64,000 nt of DNA from Ornithinibacillus sp047228935. Lineage in GTDB: Bacteria; Bacillota; Bacilli; Bacillales; Amphibacillaceae. The stretch's first letter is position 1; each line of letters opens with the position of its first letter. Location of the stretch: assembly GCF_047228935.1 (NCBI RefSeq), contig NZ_JBFEGG010000003.1, positions 372,001-436,000 on the forward strand, given 5' to 3'. Below the pieces are notes generated by a model. The model saw nothing but the letters and a program-made list of their open reading frames with translations. It was not told the origin of the DNA and searched no databases. Below, piece after piece: positions 41,638 through 50,455 of the stretch. The position numbers were made by a program, and so were the translations under genes.

Positions 41638-43668
41638 TTAAAAGATAGTATATAGTGCTGTGTTAGCTAGAGTGATTAAGGTCATTAATATAGTGTTCAA
41701 GAATGCACCTACATAAACGTTGCCAGTTTTTCTATATAGGAATCTATTAAAGATTGCCGCAATAGCTAAAACAGGTACAAGCCCTATAACGATGATTGAA
41801 GATAATGCTTGCTCAGGATAACCCGCTGTTCCGGTAATAAATAGTAGGCCGTAATGATAGATTAAGTAAAGAATCAATCCTCCAACGTAATGTAGGATAG
41901 CAATAATATAACCTTTTATTCCCTCATACTTCTCACCATTCGTATTGATATTAACGGAAATACCACTAACAAAATAATAAATAAAGAATAGTGGAGCATA
42001 TTTCAATAGCGCAATGACATGCTGCATTTCAAAAGTTTTTACTGCAAAAGTCCAAAGACGGAAGTCAGTTTTGAAAATAGCATCAATTGCAAATAGAACA
42101 GCATAACCAATTACAATAGCAATAATAGCAGTTAATATGGAAGCTATTACTGATGAAACATTAGCTTTCACTCCATAATTGGCAATGGTTGCACCTTCTG
42201 GTTTTTTGGCAATGTAATGATAGCAAACCATAATCATCAACATTACTATTGCAACGTTAATAGCCCAATAAAGTACAGGGTTTGTAGTGGGTGCTCCAAA
42301 CATTTCAGTTGTAGCGATCAAGGTCGCCTGATTTTTCAAGTAGAAATATTGAACTAGACTTAATAGTAACATAATAAATGAAACGGAACGAATCGATTTG
42401 TCAGATTTCTTAACTATAGAATAAATTAAGAAAATAGCTGAAGATATAATAATTACTAGACTAATTTGTCTTAATAACCTCATACCATAAAACGCTTCAT
42501 TTGCGCTAGAACCATATAATGCTGAGAAGAATAATGCAGGGAATAGTCCACCTACAATCAGCAGAATATATCGAGTCATTTTAGATCCAGCAGTTTTAGG
42601 TTCAGATAATGGTTCTGGTATTTTAGTATAAATATTTTTGAAGAATGGTAACTTCGAAATTAACAGTATAATTGGAATAAAGAGTAGGAAAAATCCGATA
42701 AGAGCTATAAATTCAAAGTACTCTTTGTAAATCCAGGTTTGGCCATCTTCATCGACAGTAACTAAATTACTATAATCTGCAAATGCCATGCTGTAAAAGT
42801 CAATTGCATAAGAAGTAGATTCTTTTGAAAAATGATTCCATGGATGAATTTCATTCGGCTGGTAGATTACTCGTGTTCCACCATCAACTTCATATACTTT
42901 ACCAACTTCAGGATTTTCTGGATTTCCTAAGAATCCTTTTCCTTCCTCAGTTGCTACATAATCTTTTCGAACAACGGTTTGCCCGGTGGCTCTTGCGTTT
43001 TCATCGAAAAAGAATTCATCATAATTTCCGGCAATTTTACCTGAATATCTTGGCCCGTATGCGTTATTAATGTCATCTTGTGAATAGCCAAGTGATAATA
43101 ACCATTGATAATCTGATCCCATTGTTAGTGAACTATGAATTTTTCTAATTCCAGTCTCTTGGAAATCCATTTCATCAAGTATGACCGCATGTGTTGATGA
43201 GAATCCACCCATTGAATGGCCAGATACAGCAATTACACCATTACCAGCTTCGTCTTTTAACACATAGTCTTGTTCATACATATATTGAACTGCATCATAC
43301 ATAGCATTTGGCCAAAATGAGAAAAATGGAATTGGTTTTTCCATAGTACCTGTTGAGTGACCGTGGTCATATTGATCTAATGCTAAAACAACATAACCCC
43401 TTTTAGACATTTCTATTGCCTGTGCATCCTGCATTTCCGCAGAATTCAAATAACCATGAGTAGCAATTAGTGTTGGCCTAGGTTCTTCGTCAGCACCGTC
43501 AGGCTTATATAGTAGACCTGAAAGCTCTCCTCTTGGAGTGTCAAAGTAGATACGTGACACATCAACTTTTCCACTAGAACTATTAAATTGATTTGCAAAT
43601 ATACTACCTACGATAATTAATAGTAATGAAATAATGACCCATATAACTGGATTTTTAAACCTTCTCAA
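41638..43668 (-). CDS. Membrane-bound alpha/beta hydrolase
   Basis: A 676-residue protein in two halves. After an N-terminal membrane anchor (residues about 9-26) comes an alpha/beta hydrolase domain facing out (about 35-320): ATHGYLNSAEMQ near the oxyanion hole, LDQYDHGHSTG, and the nucleophile serine in VSGHSMGGFSS. The second half (about 325-676) is a bundle of some ten hydrophobic helices. Known in Firmicutes as uncharacterised membrane hydrolases; substrate unknown, esters or lipids most likely. TTG start after AGGGGGAA. It has a strong promoter, a cre site and an attenuator-like leader on the minus strand. Confidence 0.8.
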   Translation of the reverse strand: MRRFKNPVIWVIISLLLIIVGSIFANQFNSSSGKVDVSRIYFDTPRGELSGLLYKPDGADEEPRPTLIATHGYLNSAEMQDAQAIEMSKRGYVVLALDQYDHGHSTGTMEKPIPFFSFWPNAMYDAVQYMYEQDYVLKDEAGNGVIAVSGHSMGGFSSTHAVILDEMDFQETGIRKIHSSLTMGSDYQWLLSLGYSQDDINNAYGPRYSGKIAGNYDEFFFDENARATGQTVVRKDYVATEEGKGFLGNPENPEVGKVYEVDGGTRVIYQPNEIHPWNHFSKESTSYAIDFYSMAFADYSNLVTVDEDGQTWIYKEYFEFIALIGFFLLFIPIILLISKLPFFKNIYTKIPEPLSEPKTAGSKMTRYILLIVGGLFPALFFSALYGSSANEAFYGMRLLRQISLVIIISSAIFLIYSIVKKSDKSIRSVSFIMLLLSLVQYFYLKNQATLIATTEMFGAPTTNPVLYWAINVAIVMLMIMVCYHYIAKKPEGATIANYGVKANVSSVIASILTAIIAIVIGYAVLFAIDAIFKTDFRLWTFAVKTFEMQHVIALLKYAPLFFIYYFVSGISVNINTNGEKYEGIKGYIIAILHYVGGLILYLIYHYGLLFITGTAGYPEQALSSIIVIGLVPVLAIAAIFNRFLYRKTGNVYVGAFLNTILMTLITLANTALYTIF

Positions 43669-43774
43669 ATTAAATTCCCCCTAAAGTTACTATAATTAAT
43701 AGTTTAAAATAATGCTTGATAGATATGTAGAACTACGTCTTGTATTATTCATCACCTCGAGTTATTTAAAGAAA

Positions 43775-43846
43775 AACAAAAAAAGAGAATCACAAACTCT
43801 CCTTGAATAATTCAAAGAATAATAAGCGTGAGTCTCCTGTTCTCTT
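43775..43846 (-). promoter_or_regulatory. Attenuator-like leader of the membrane hydrolase gene
   Basis: On the minus strand AAGAGAA (43846-43840) pairs with TTCTCTT (43789-43783), with an inner TTGAA/TTCAA hairpin, and a long T run follows. The build and the GTTTGTG-ATTCTC-T end resemble the glpD leader at 44025-44081. Confidence 0.6.
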
Positions 43847-43870
43847 CACAAATATATTAACTTGATAGCT

Positions 43871-43899
43871 AGTATAGTATGAAGTGAAAACGTTGTCAA
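43871..43899 (-). promoter_or_regulatory. Promoter of membrane hydrolase with cre site
   Basis: Minus strand TTGACA (43899-43894), 17 bp, TATACT (43876-43871). TGAAAACGTTGTCA (plus strand 43885-43898) is a full match to the cre core TGNAANCGNWNNCA, so CcpA repression is likely. Confidence 0.8.
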
Positions 43900-43966
43900 C
43901 AATATTTTACTAGCTGCATAATTGTGTTTTTATTGCAGATGAAGTGTAGTTAATTAAAATATAGAG

Positions 43967-44016
43967 TTTTCAAAACGCTTTATCCGTGATATAATGAAAA
44001 TAAGTTAATATCACGG
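43967..44016 (+). promoter_or_regulatory. glpD promoter with 9-bp inverted repeat
   Basis: TATAAT (43990-43995) with a weak TTTTCA 17 bp upstream. CCGTGATAT (43984-43992) and ATATCACGG (44008-44016) are a perfect inverted repeat that runs into the -10. Confidence 0.65.
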
Positions 44017-44024
44017 TAGAGAAT

Positions 44025-44081
44025 AAGAGACCGCATAACGTGTCGAAACTAAATTCGACAATGTTTTGTGGTCTCTTTTTA
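44025..44081 (+). promoter_or_regulatory. glpD leader terminator, probable GlpP target
   Basis: AAGAGACCGCA (44025-44035) pairs with TGTGGTCTCTT (44067-44077), an inner GTCGAA/TTCGAC hairpin sits within, and T run follows. In B. subtilis, GlpP with glycerol-3-phosphate lets transcription pass such a leader terminator of glpD. Confidence 0.82.
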
Positions 44082-44146
44082 TGTATATATGATTTATTAT
44101 GAATACCTTGATATTACAAATGCTAAGCGGAAAAGGAGAATGTTTT

Positions 44147-45799
44147 ATGAATTTCTCAAATAAAAATCGTAATCAATTCATAGATACTATGAAAAATGAA
44201 AAATTTGATGTCCTTATCATTGGTGGTGGAATTACTGGTGCAGGGATTGCTTTAGATGGAACTACTCGTGGTATGAAAGTTGCCTTAGTGGAAATGCAGG
44301 ATTTTGCAGCTGGGACTTCAAGTCGTTCAACTAAGTTAGTTCATGGTGGGCTTCGCTATTTAAAACAATTTCATGTAAAACAAGTAGCGGAAGTAGGGAA
44401 AGAACGTGCCATTGTTTACGAAAATGGGCCACATGTTACTACGCCAGAATGGATGTTACTGCCATTTCATAAAGGTGGTACATTCGGCAAGTTTATGACC
44501 TCAATTGGCTTAAGAATGTATGACTTCTTAGCAGGAGTGAAGAAAAATGAAAGAAGATATATGTTAACTGCAGATCAAACTATAGAAAAAGCTCCCCTTG
44601 TGAAGAAACAAGATTTACTTGGTGGTGGTATCTATGTAGAATATAGAACGGATGATGCAAGACTAACCATGGAGGTAATGAAGGCTGCTGTACAAAAAGG
44701 TGCTACAGCACTGAATTATTCTAAGGTAGTAAACTTAGTTTATGATAATGGTAAAGTGGTTGGAGCTGTTGTGGAGGATCAACTAACAAAAGAGCAATAC
44801 GAAATTCGTGCTACGAAAGTTGTGAATGCAACAGGCCCTTGGGTAGACACAATTCGTGAAAAAGACAATTCTAAAAAAGGTAAAGTGCTTCGATTAACTA
44901 AGGGTGTTCATATTGTCATTGATCAATCTAAATTTCCATTAAAACAGGCAGTATACTTTGACACCCCGGACGGACGGATGATATTTGCGATTCCACGTGA
45001 CGGAAAAGCGTACGTTGGAACAACAGATACGTTTTATGAAAATGATCCAGTGAGTCCAAAGATGACAACAGAAGATCGTGATTATTTATTAAACGCTATT
45101 CACTATATGTTCCCTGAAGTTCATGTTACGAAGAATGATGTAGAGTCTAGCTGGGCTGGAGTGCGTCCATTAATTTGGGAAGAAGGGAAAGATCCATCTG
45201 AGATTTCTCGTAAAGATGAAATATGGGAATCAGAATCTGGCTTATTAACTATCGCTGGAGGGAAATTAACTGGTTACCGTAAAATGGCTGAAAGTATTGT
45301 AGATTTATTAGCATCTAAATTTAAATTAGAACAGAAAAAATTATTCTCTACTTGTGAAACAAGACATATCCCTATATCAGGTGGGGATGTCGGCGGTTCT
45401 GCTAATTTTAAGCCATTTATCGAAAAACAAATTTCAGTAGGAATAGATATCGGTTTAGCGGAAGAAGAGGCAAGACATTTAGCTAACATGTACGGGTCGA
45501 ATGTACCAGTCCTATTTGAAATTATCAAGGATAGTTCCGAAGTATCAGTGAAATATAATCTTCCATTAACCCTATTTGCTAAATTACAATATGCGTTAGA
45601 GCATGAAATGGCGGTAACACCTGTTGACTTTTTCAACCGTAGAACTGGAGCAATCCTGTTTGATATTGCAACTGTGAGAGAATATAAAGAAAATGTGCTA
45701 AACTATATGCAAGATTATTTTGGATGGGACCGCAATACTAGTGAAACCTATAAGAAACAATTGGAAATTGCATTAGATGATGCAGCTTTCAAAAATTAA
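44147..45799 (+). CDS. glpD: Aerobic glycerol-3-phosphate dehydrogenase
   Basis: A complete 550-residue FAD enzyme bound to the inner face of the membrane, oxidising glycerol-3-phosphate. FAD-binding IGGGITGAGIALD is near residue 25, followed by SSRSTKLVHGGLRYL and, near 385, GGKLTGYRKMAE. The C-terminal cap has HIPISGGDVGG. The start at 44147 follows AAAGGAGA and agrees with family length; earlier in-frame codons have no site. A perfect terminator follows. It is a paralog of the copy at the window start. Confidence 0.97.
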   Translation: MNFSNKNRNQFIDTMKNEKFDVLIIGGGITGAGIALDGTTRGMKVALVEMQDFAAGTSSRSTKLVHGGLRYLKQFHVKQVAEVGKERAIVYENGPHVTTPEWMLLPFHKGGTFGKFMTSIGLRMYDFLAGVKKNERRYMLTADQTIEKAPLVKKQDLLGGGIYVEYRTDDARLTMEVMKAAVQKGATALNYSKVVNLVYDNGKVVGAVVEDQLTKEQYEIRATKVVNATGPWVDTIREKDNSKKGKVLRLTKGVHIVIDQSKFPLKQAVYFDTPDGRMIFAIPRDGKAYVGTTDTFYENDPVSPKMTTEDRDYLLNAIHYMFPEVHVTKNDVESSWAGVRPLIWEEGKDPSEISRKDEIWESESGLLTIAGGKLTGYRKMAESIVDLLASKFKLEQKKLFSTCETRHIPISGGDVGGSANFKPFIEKQISVGIDIGLAEEEARHLANMYGSNVPVLFEIIKDSSEVSVKYNLPLTLFAKLQYALEHEMAVTPVDFFNRRTGAILFDIATVREYKENVLNYMQDYFGWDRNTSETYKKQLEIALDDAAFKN

Positions 45800-45820
45800 T
45801 TTTTACCAAGATTAGTATAT

Positions 45821-45856
45821 GATCAAAAACGGAAATGCTATATTCCGTTTTTGATC
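45821..45856. terminator. Terminator between glpD and glpP
   Basis: GATCAAAAACGGAA (45821-45834) pairs perfectly over 14 bp with TTCCGTTTTTGATC (45843-45856). Confidence 0.88.
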
Positions 45857-45903
45857 ATTATTATATTATCCATCTGTTGGTAAAATGCAAAGGGGGGAGA
45901 GCA

Positions 45904-46464
45904 ATGAACTTTAAAGGGCAAGCAATTATACCAGTAATAGGTGAAATGAAAGATGTGGAAAAGCTAGCATTATATAACTATGAGTATTTTGCGATATTAA
46001 ATGCACATATATCACGACTGAAATCGATTTTTCAAATGGCTAAGCAATACGATAAAAGGTTATTACTTGATATTGATTTAATCATGGGGTTAAAAGCTGA
46101 TGAATATGCAACAGAATATATTTGTCAGGAATATAAGCCATTTGGCATTATCTCAACGAAGCCAAATGTTATTATGAAAGCAAAACAAAAAGGGGTTCAG
46201 ACTTTTCAACGTATTTTTTTATTGGATTCCCAATCAATTGAAAGAAGTAGCAAAATTATCGAAAGAACTAACCCGGATTATATTGAATTACTCCCTGGTG
46301 TTGTCCCTAAGATAATACGCCAGTTTAGTCAACAAACGAATAAAGAAATTATCGCAAGTGGATTTATTGAAACCGTGGAAGAGGTTCAGCAGGCTATAGA
46401 TGCTGGTGCAACTACAATCACAACTTCGGCTAAAGAGCTTTGGGATTATTATGACGAAAAGTAA
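45904..46464 (+). CDS. glpP: Glycerol uptake operon antiterminator GlpP
   Basis: A 186-residue protein of the GlpP family, a TIM-barrel-like RNA-binding regulator that, with glycerol-3-phosphate, prevents termination in glp leaders and stabilises glpD mRNA. Landmarks are LLDIDLIMGLKADEYATEY, FGIISTKPNVIMKAK, IELLPGVVPKII and the phosphate-binding ASGFIETVEEVQQA-AGATTITTS. The start at 45904 follows AAAGGGGGGAG. glpK comes 58 bases later. Confidence 0.95.
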   Translation: MNFKGQAIIPVIGEMKDVEKLALYNYEYFAILNAHISRLKSIFQMAKQYDKRLLLDIDLIMGLKADEYATEYICQEYKPFGIISTKPNVIMKAKQKGVQTFQRIFLLDSQSIERSSKIIERTNPDYIELLPGVVPKIIRQFSQQTNKEIIASGFIETVEEVQQAIDAGATTITTSAKELWDYYDEK

Positions 46465-46522
46465 AAATAGTTTTTAAGTAAAGTGATTTCAAGAGAGATG
46501 GGAATAAAGAGAGGATTACATA

Positions 46523-48013
46523 ATGGATACATATATACTAGCAGTTGATCAAGGCACGACTAGTTCACGTGCAATTATTTTTAATAAAAAGGGTGAAATT
46601 GTTCATATTGCGCAAAAGGAGTTTACACAGTATTTTCCTAACCAAGGTTGGGTGGAGCATGATGCAAATGAAATTTGGGGTTCCATTTTATCTGTCATAG
46701 CGACAGCCCTAGTAGAATCAAACATCAAACCAGAGCAAATAGCTGGAATTGGAATTACTAACCAACGAGAAACAACGGTAGTATGGGATAAAAACACTGG
46801 AATTCCGGTATATCATGCGATAGTTTGGCAATCACGTCAAACTGAAGCAATCTGTCAGGACTTAAAGGATAATGGCTACGAGAAGCTAATTAGGGAAAGA
46901 ACGGGATTATTAGTAGACCCTTATTTTTCTGGGTCTAAAGTTAAGTGGATTCTTGATCATGTAGACGGAGCAAGGGAAAAAGCTGAAAAAGGTAACCTAC
47001 TATTTGGAACTATCGATACATGGCTAATTTGGAAATTTACTGGTGGTAAAGTTCATGTTACAGATTATTCCAATGCTTCACGCACGATGATGTTCAATAT
47101 ACATGAACTAAAATGGGACGAAGAATTATTAGATATTCTTACCATACCCCAAACGATGCTACCAGAAGTGCGTTCTTCTTCTGAAATTTATGGTACAACA
47201 GATAACGATCACTTTTTTGGACAAAAAATACCTTTAGCAGGTGTGGCTGGTGACCAACAAGCGGCATTATTTGGACAGGCTTGCTTCCGAGAAGGCATGG
47301 TTAAAAATACTTACGGAACTGGTTGTTTTATGTTGATGAATACAGGTGAGCGAGCGGTACAGTCCGAACATGGCTTATTAACGACTATAGCTTGGGGCAT
47401 TGATGGAAAGGTAGAATACGCTCTTGAAGGCAGTATCTTTGTTGCAGGATCAGCTATTCAATGGTTACGCGATGGCATGAGAATGTTTCAACATGCTACT
47501 GACAGTGAAAAATATGCTACACGAGTAGACTCTACGGAAGGTGTCTATGTGGTGCCAGCATTTGTAGGATTAGGTACACCTTATTGGGATAGTGATGCAC
47601 GTGGTGCAGTGTTTGGATTAACACGTGGTACGACAAAAGAGCATTTTGTAAGAGCGACTTTAGAGGCATTGGCATATCAAACAAGGGATGTTCTTTCTTC
47701 CATGATCAAAGATTCTGGAATATCCTTAAAATCCTTAAGAGTTGATGGTGGAAGTGTAGCGAATAATTTCCTTATGCAATTTCAAAGTGATTTATTAAAC
47801 GTACCAGTTGAAAGACCTTCTATTAATGAAACTACTGCTCTAGGTGCTGCGTATTTAGCTGGGCTAGCAGTGGGATTCTGGAATAGTAAAGAAGAAATTG
47901 CGACCCAAAGGAGTCATGATACAGTATTTGAACCTAAAATGGAAGAATCGAGAAGAACGGATTTGTATAAAGGCTGGAAAAAGGCCGTTCAAGCAACGAT
48001 GTTATTTAAATAG
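46523..48013 (+). CDS. glpK: Glycerol kinase
   Basis: A 496-residue FGGY kinase phosphorylating glycerol. The N-terminal DQGTTSSRAI, the NQRETTVVW part and the GGSVANNFLMQFQ segment are present. The regulatory histidine seen in Gram-positive GlpK, phosphorylated by HPr and enzyme I, would lie near KNDNDHFFGQ-like residues (here TTDNDHFFGQKIP), and a histidine is there. No glpF accompanies it. A terminator follows. Confidence 0.97.
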   Translation: MDTYILAVDQGTTSSRAIIFNKKGEIVHIAQKEFTQYFPNQGWVEHDANEIWGSILSVIATALVESNIKPEQIAGIGITNQRETTVVWDKNTGIPVYHAIVWQSRQTEAICQDLKDNGYEKLIRERTGLLVDPYFSGSKVKWILDHVDGAREKAEKGNLLFGTIDTWLIWKFTGGKVHVTDYSNASRTMMFNIHELKWDEELLDILTIPQTMLPEVRSSSEIYGTTDNDHFFGQKIPLAGVAGDQQAALFGQACFREGMVKNTYGTGCFMLMNTGERAVQSEHGLLTTIAWGIDGKVEYALEGSIFVAGSAIQWLRDGMRMFQHATDSEKYATRVDSTEGVYVVPAFVGLGTPYWDSDARGAVFGLTRGTTKEHFVRATLEALAYQTRDVLSSMIKDSGISLKSLRVDGGSVANNFLMQFQSDLLNVPVERPSINETTALGAAYLAGLAVGFWNSKEEIATQRSHDTVFEPKMEESRRTDLYKGWKKAVQATMLFK

Positions 48014-48026
48014 TTAGGTCAGTACA

Positions 48027-48053
48027 AAGGTTTGTCTTATAGACAAGCCTTTT
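48027..48053 (+). terminator. Terminator after glpK
   Basis: AAGGTTTGTCT pairs with AGACAAGCCTT around TAT, then T run. Confidence 0.9.
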
Positions 48054-48148
48054 TTCGTTTTGTTAAATATATATTTATAAGTCATAAGAATTAGCGAGAG
48101 AAAGTTTTAAATAATTACATCAAATAATTTTTAAAAAATTCACAAACA

Positions 48149-48176
48149 TGATATCATAATGATATAGAAGTGATAT
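48149..48176 (+). promoter_or_regulatory. Three TGATAT repeats at 11-bp spacing
   Basis: TGATAT occurs at 48149, 48160 and 48171, exactly one helical turn apart, 24 bases before the SPFH gene. A candidate operator for the ribbon-helix-helix protein encoded downstream. Confidence 0.5.
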
Positions 48177-48199
48177 AAAAATAAAAGGTGGGATATGTA

Positions 48200-49054
48200 A
48201 TGAATGGAATGAAAGAGAGAAATGCTTGGGTAGTGAATGGTTACTTCGGGATACTTGTCATTGCCGGATTAATTGCTGGAACAGTATTTAGTTTTGTGGA
48301 GCAACAATTTATTCTTGGTGGGATATTTATTGTGTTGGCGATTGTGCTTGGCTCAGGTATAACGATGATTCAGCCAAACCAATCCGTAGTCGTTATTTTT
48401 CTTGGTAAATATATGGGAACCATACGCCGTGAAGGAATCGTTCTAACAGTACCATTTTCCGTTAGAAGAACTATTTCTCTTCGTGTTAGAAACTTTAACA
48501 GCAATCGATTAAAGGTAAATGATGTAAATGGTAATCCTATTGAGATAGCAGCAGTAATAGTATTTAAAGTAATTGACGCTGCAAAAGCAGTTTTTGATGT
48601 AGATCGCTATGAACAATTCGTTGAAATCCAAAGCGAAACTGCTATTCGAGCAGTAGCTACAAAGTATCCTTATGATAACTTCGATGTCGATGAATTAACG
48701 TTAAGAGGAAATGCAGAAGAAGTTTCTACGGAATTAACAGAAGAACTACAAGAAAGATTAATGGTTGCAGGTGTCGAGGTAATTGAAGCAAGATTAACGC
48801 ATTTAGCATACTCCACAGAAATTGCACAAGCGATGCTCCAAAGACAACAGGCAAGTGCTATTATTTCTGCCCGTAAGCAGATTGTCGATGGTGCAGTTGG
48901 TATGGTACAGGATGCAATTGAACGTTTAGAAAAAGAAGGGATTGTTGAGTTAGATGATGAGCGTCGAGTTGCAATGATTAATAACCTCCTCGTATCCATT
49001 GTATCCGATCACGGGACACAGCCGGTTATAAATACAGGGTCACTATACCAATAA
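48200..49054 (+). CDS. SPFH/band-7 domain membrane protein
   Basis: A 284-residue protein. Two hydrophobic stretches near the N-terminus (about 13-32 and 38-58) are followed by the SPFH domain (about 60-230) with GIVLTVPFSVRRTISLRVRNF, GNPIEIAAVIVFKVID and the closing EIAQAMLQRQQASAIISAR-KQIVDGAV. Such proteins organise membrane microdomains or act with proteases, as flotillin, slipin and HflK/HflC do. ATG 48200 is chosen with AAGGTGGG upstream. A ribbon-helix-helix gene follows 12 bases later, a pair I remember from other Firmicutes. Confidence 0.9.
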   Translation: MNGMKERNAWVVNGYFGILVIAGLIAGTVFSFVEQQFILGGIFIVLAIVLGSGITMIQPNQSVVVIFLGKYMGTIRREGIVLTVPFSVRRTISLRVRNFNSNRLKVNDVNGNPIEIAAVIVFKVIDAAKAVFDVDRYEQFVEIQSETAIRAVATKYPYDNFDVDELTLRGNAEEVSTELTEELQERLMVAGVEVIEARLTHLAYSTEIAQAMLQRQQASAIISARKQIVDGAVGMVQDAIERLEKEGIVELDDERRVAMINNLLVSIVSDHGTQPVINTGSLYQ

Positions 49055-49066
49055 AGAAGTGATAAG

Positions 49067-49243
49067 ATGACGAAAAAAAAGAATTTCCCATTACGCATTG
49101 ATCCCAAACTGTATGATGCTCTTGAATCGTGGGCTAATGACGAATTCCGTAGCGTCAATAGTCATATCGAATTCCTACTAAGAGAGGCCATGAAAAAGGC
49201 GGGAAGACTACCGAAGAAACAGGAAAATAGTGAAGGGGAATAA
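49067..49243 (+). CDS. Ribbon-helix-helix (Arc-type) protein
   Basis: A 58-residue protein starting MTKKKNFPLRIDPKLYDAL, the short strand and first helix of the ribbon-helix-helix fold, with SVNSHIEFLLREAMKKAGR as second helix. Proteins of this kind bind DNA as dimers, commonly as regulators or antitoxins. It lies 12 bases after the SPFH gene; AAGAAGTGATA serves as ribosome site. It has no toxin-like neighbour, so regulation of its own operon is the simplest guess. Confidence 0.8.
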   Translation: MTKKKNFPLRIDPKLYDALESWANDEFRSVNSHIEFLLREAMKKAGRLPKKQENSEGE

Positions 49244-49296
49244 GGATTTGAAAAGGCTATATTCAGGATCCTTTTCTTAGAGGATAGGGGTATTTC

Positions 49297-49330
49297 AACC
49301 ACCACAGTGTTATGTACTGTGGTGGTTTTT
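49297..49330 (+). terminator. Terminator after the SPFH operon
   Basis: AACCACCACAGT pairs perfectly with ACTGTGGTGGTT, then T run. Confidence 0.93.
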
Positions 49331-49659
49331 TGTATTTACTTTAGAAGTAGAGAGTAGAGTAAAAAGGAATTGTTACCCCCGTTATCTGATACATAATTTG
49401 AGAGGGAGATCCTAGAAAAGGTAATAGAATATGGATCTCTGATACCTTAATTAGGAGAAAGCAAGGAATATGGTAAGAGACTCCCTTTGTCTTATCCTAA
49501 AAATTAGAAAAAGCGTATAAAAAGGTAACAGAAATTCATTCTCTAATCCCTAAAAGAAGCAAAAGCAGAGGAAAAGGAAATAGAGAATCATCATATAACC
49601 ACCAACGAGTCTAGTTTTTTTATAAGATATTCCCTTAAAGGTATATAATAGGACTATAG
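49331..49659 (+). other. Gene-free purine-rich region with interleaved inverted repeats
   Basis: About 330 bases without a supported reading frame. GAGATCC (49406-49412), AAGGTA (49418-49423), GGATCTC (49433-49439) and TACCTT (49443-49448) lie in the interleaved order of a pseudoknot. A further weak hairpin follows at 49471-49497. Confidence 0.4.
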
Positions 49660-49727
49660 TTTTAAAGAAACCTTAAGAAATTCTTAAGAAATTTATCAAA
49701 TGAATATTAAGATTTAATGGCTATCAT
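49660..49727 (+). promoter_or_regulatory. Response-regulator direct repeats and promoter
   Basis: Three 11-bp units run head to tail: 49660-49670 (TTTTAAAGAAA), 49671-49681 (CCTTAAGAAAT) and 49682-49692 (TCTTAAGAAAT). A TATCAT -10 is at 49722-49727 with a poor -35 position (AATGAA) just after the repeats, the layout of a promoter activated by an OmpR-type regulator. Confidence 0.7.
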
Positions 49728-49762
49728 ATAGACAAGAAAAAAATAGAAGGTTGGGGGAACAA

Positions 49763-50455
49763 TTGGATCATTATAATGTCTTAGTTGTGGACGATGAGAA
49801 GGAAATTAGAGATGCGATTGAGATTTATTTGAAGAATGAAGGAGTAACAGTGCTCAAGGCAAAGGACGGTATTGAGGCATTGGAGATTTTGCATGAGCAT
49901 GAAGTGCATCTAATCTTACTCGATGTTATGATGCCAAGGCTAGATGGAATTGGAGCTACATATAAGATTCGAGAAAAGAAGAACATTCCTATTATTATTT
50001 TAAGTGCTAAAAGTGAAGATACCGATAAAATATTAGGCCTTCAGGTAGGGGCGGATGATTATGTTACAAAGCCATTTAACCCAATGGAGCTAGTGGCAAG
50101 AGTAAAATCACAGCTTAGAAGGTATGTAACGCTTGGTACTTTTGAAGGGGCGAATAAAGTCATTGATATAAATGGACTGACTTTAGATCCTTCTTCAAAA
50201 CAAGTAACGGTACACGGTGAGGAAGTAAAACTTACCCCGATAGAATATAAAATAGTTGAGCTATTGATGAAGAATGCAGGGAGAGTTTTTTCTATAAATG
50301 AAATTTATGAACGTGTATGGAAAGAACCGAACTATAATGCGGAAAATACGGTAGCTGTTCATATTCGAAAAATAAGAGAGAAAATAGAAATTGATACAAA
50401 AAATCCAAGATATTTAAAGGTGGTGTGGGGAATTGGGTATAAAATGGAAAAGTAG
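49763..50455 (+). CDS. OmpR-family response regulator
   Basis: A 230-residue two-domain regulator. The receiver (about 1-115) has the acidic DDEKE, the phosphorylated aspartate in LILLDVMMPRLDG and the lysine in VTKPFNP. The C-terminal winged helix (about 135-230) has LTPIEYKIVELLMKNAGRVFS and ends VVWGIGYKMEK. It is VanR-like. The TTG start at 49763 has GGGGGA upstream; an in-frame TTG at 49751 overlaps that site. It overlaps the kinase gene by 23 bases. Confidence 0.93.
   Translation: MDHYNVLVVDDEKEIRDAIEIYLKNEGVTVLKAKDGIEALEILHEHEVHLILLDVMMPRLDGIGATYKIREKKNIPIIILSAKSEDTDKILGLQVGADDYVTKPFNPMELVARVKSQLRRYVTLGTFEGANKVIDINGLTLDPSSKQVTVHGEEVKLTPIEYKIVELLMKNAGRVFSINEIYERVWKEPNYNAENTVAVHIRKIREKIEIDTKNPRYLKVVWGIGYKMEK

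Noticed and set aside
43966..43985. cre site on the glpD promoter (TCAAAACGCTTTATC)
   Set aside because: Too many mismatches to the cre consensus on either strand.
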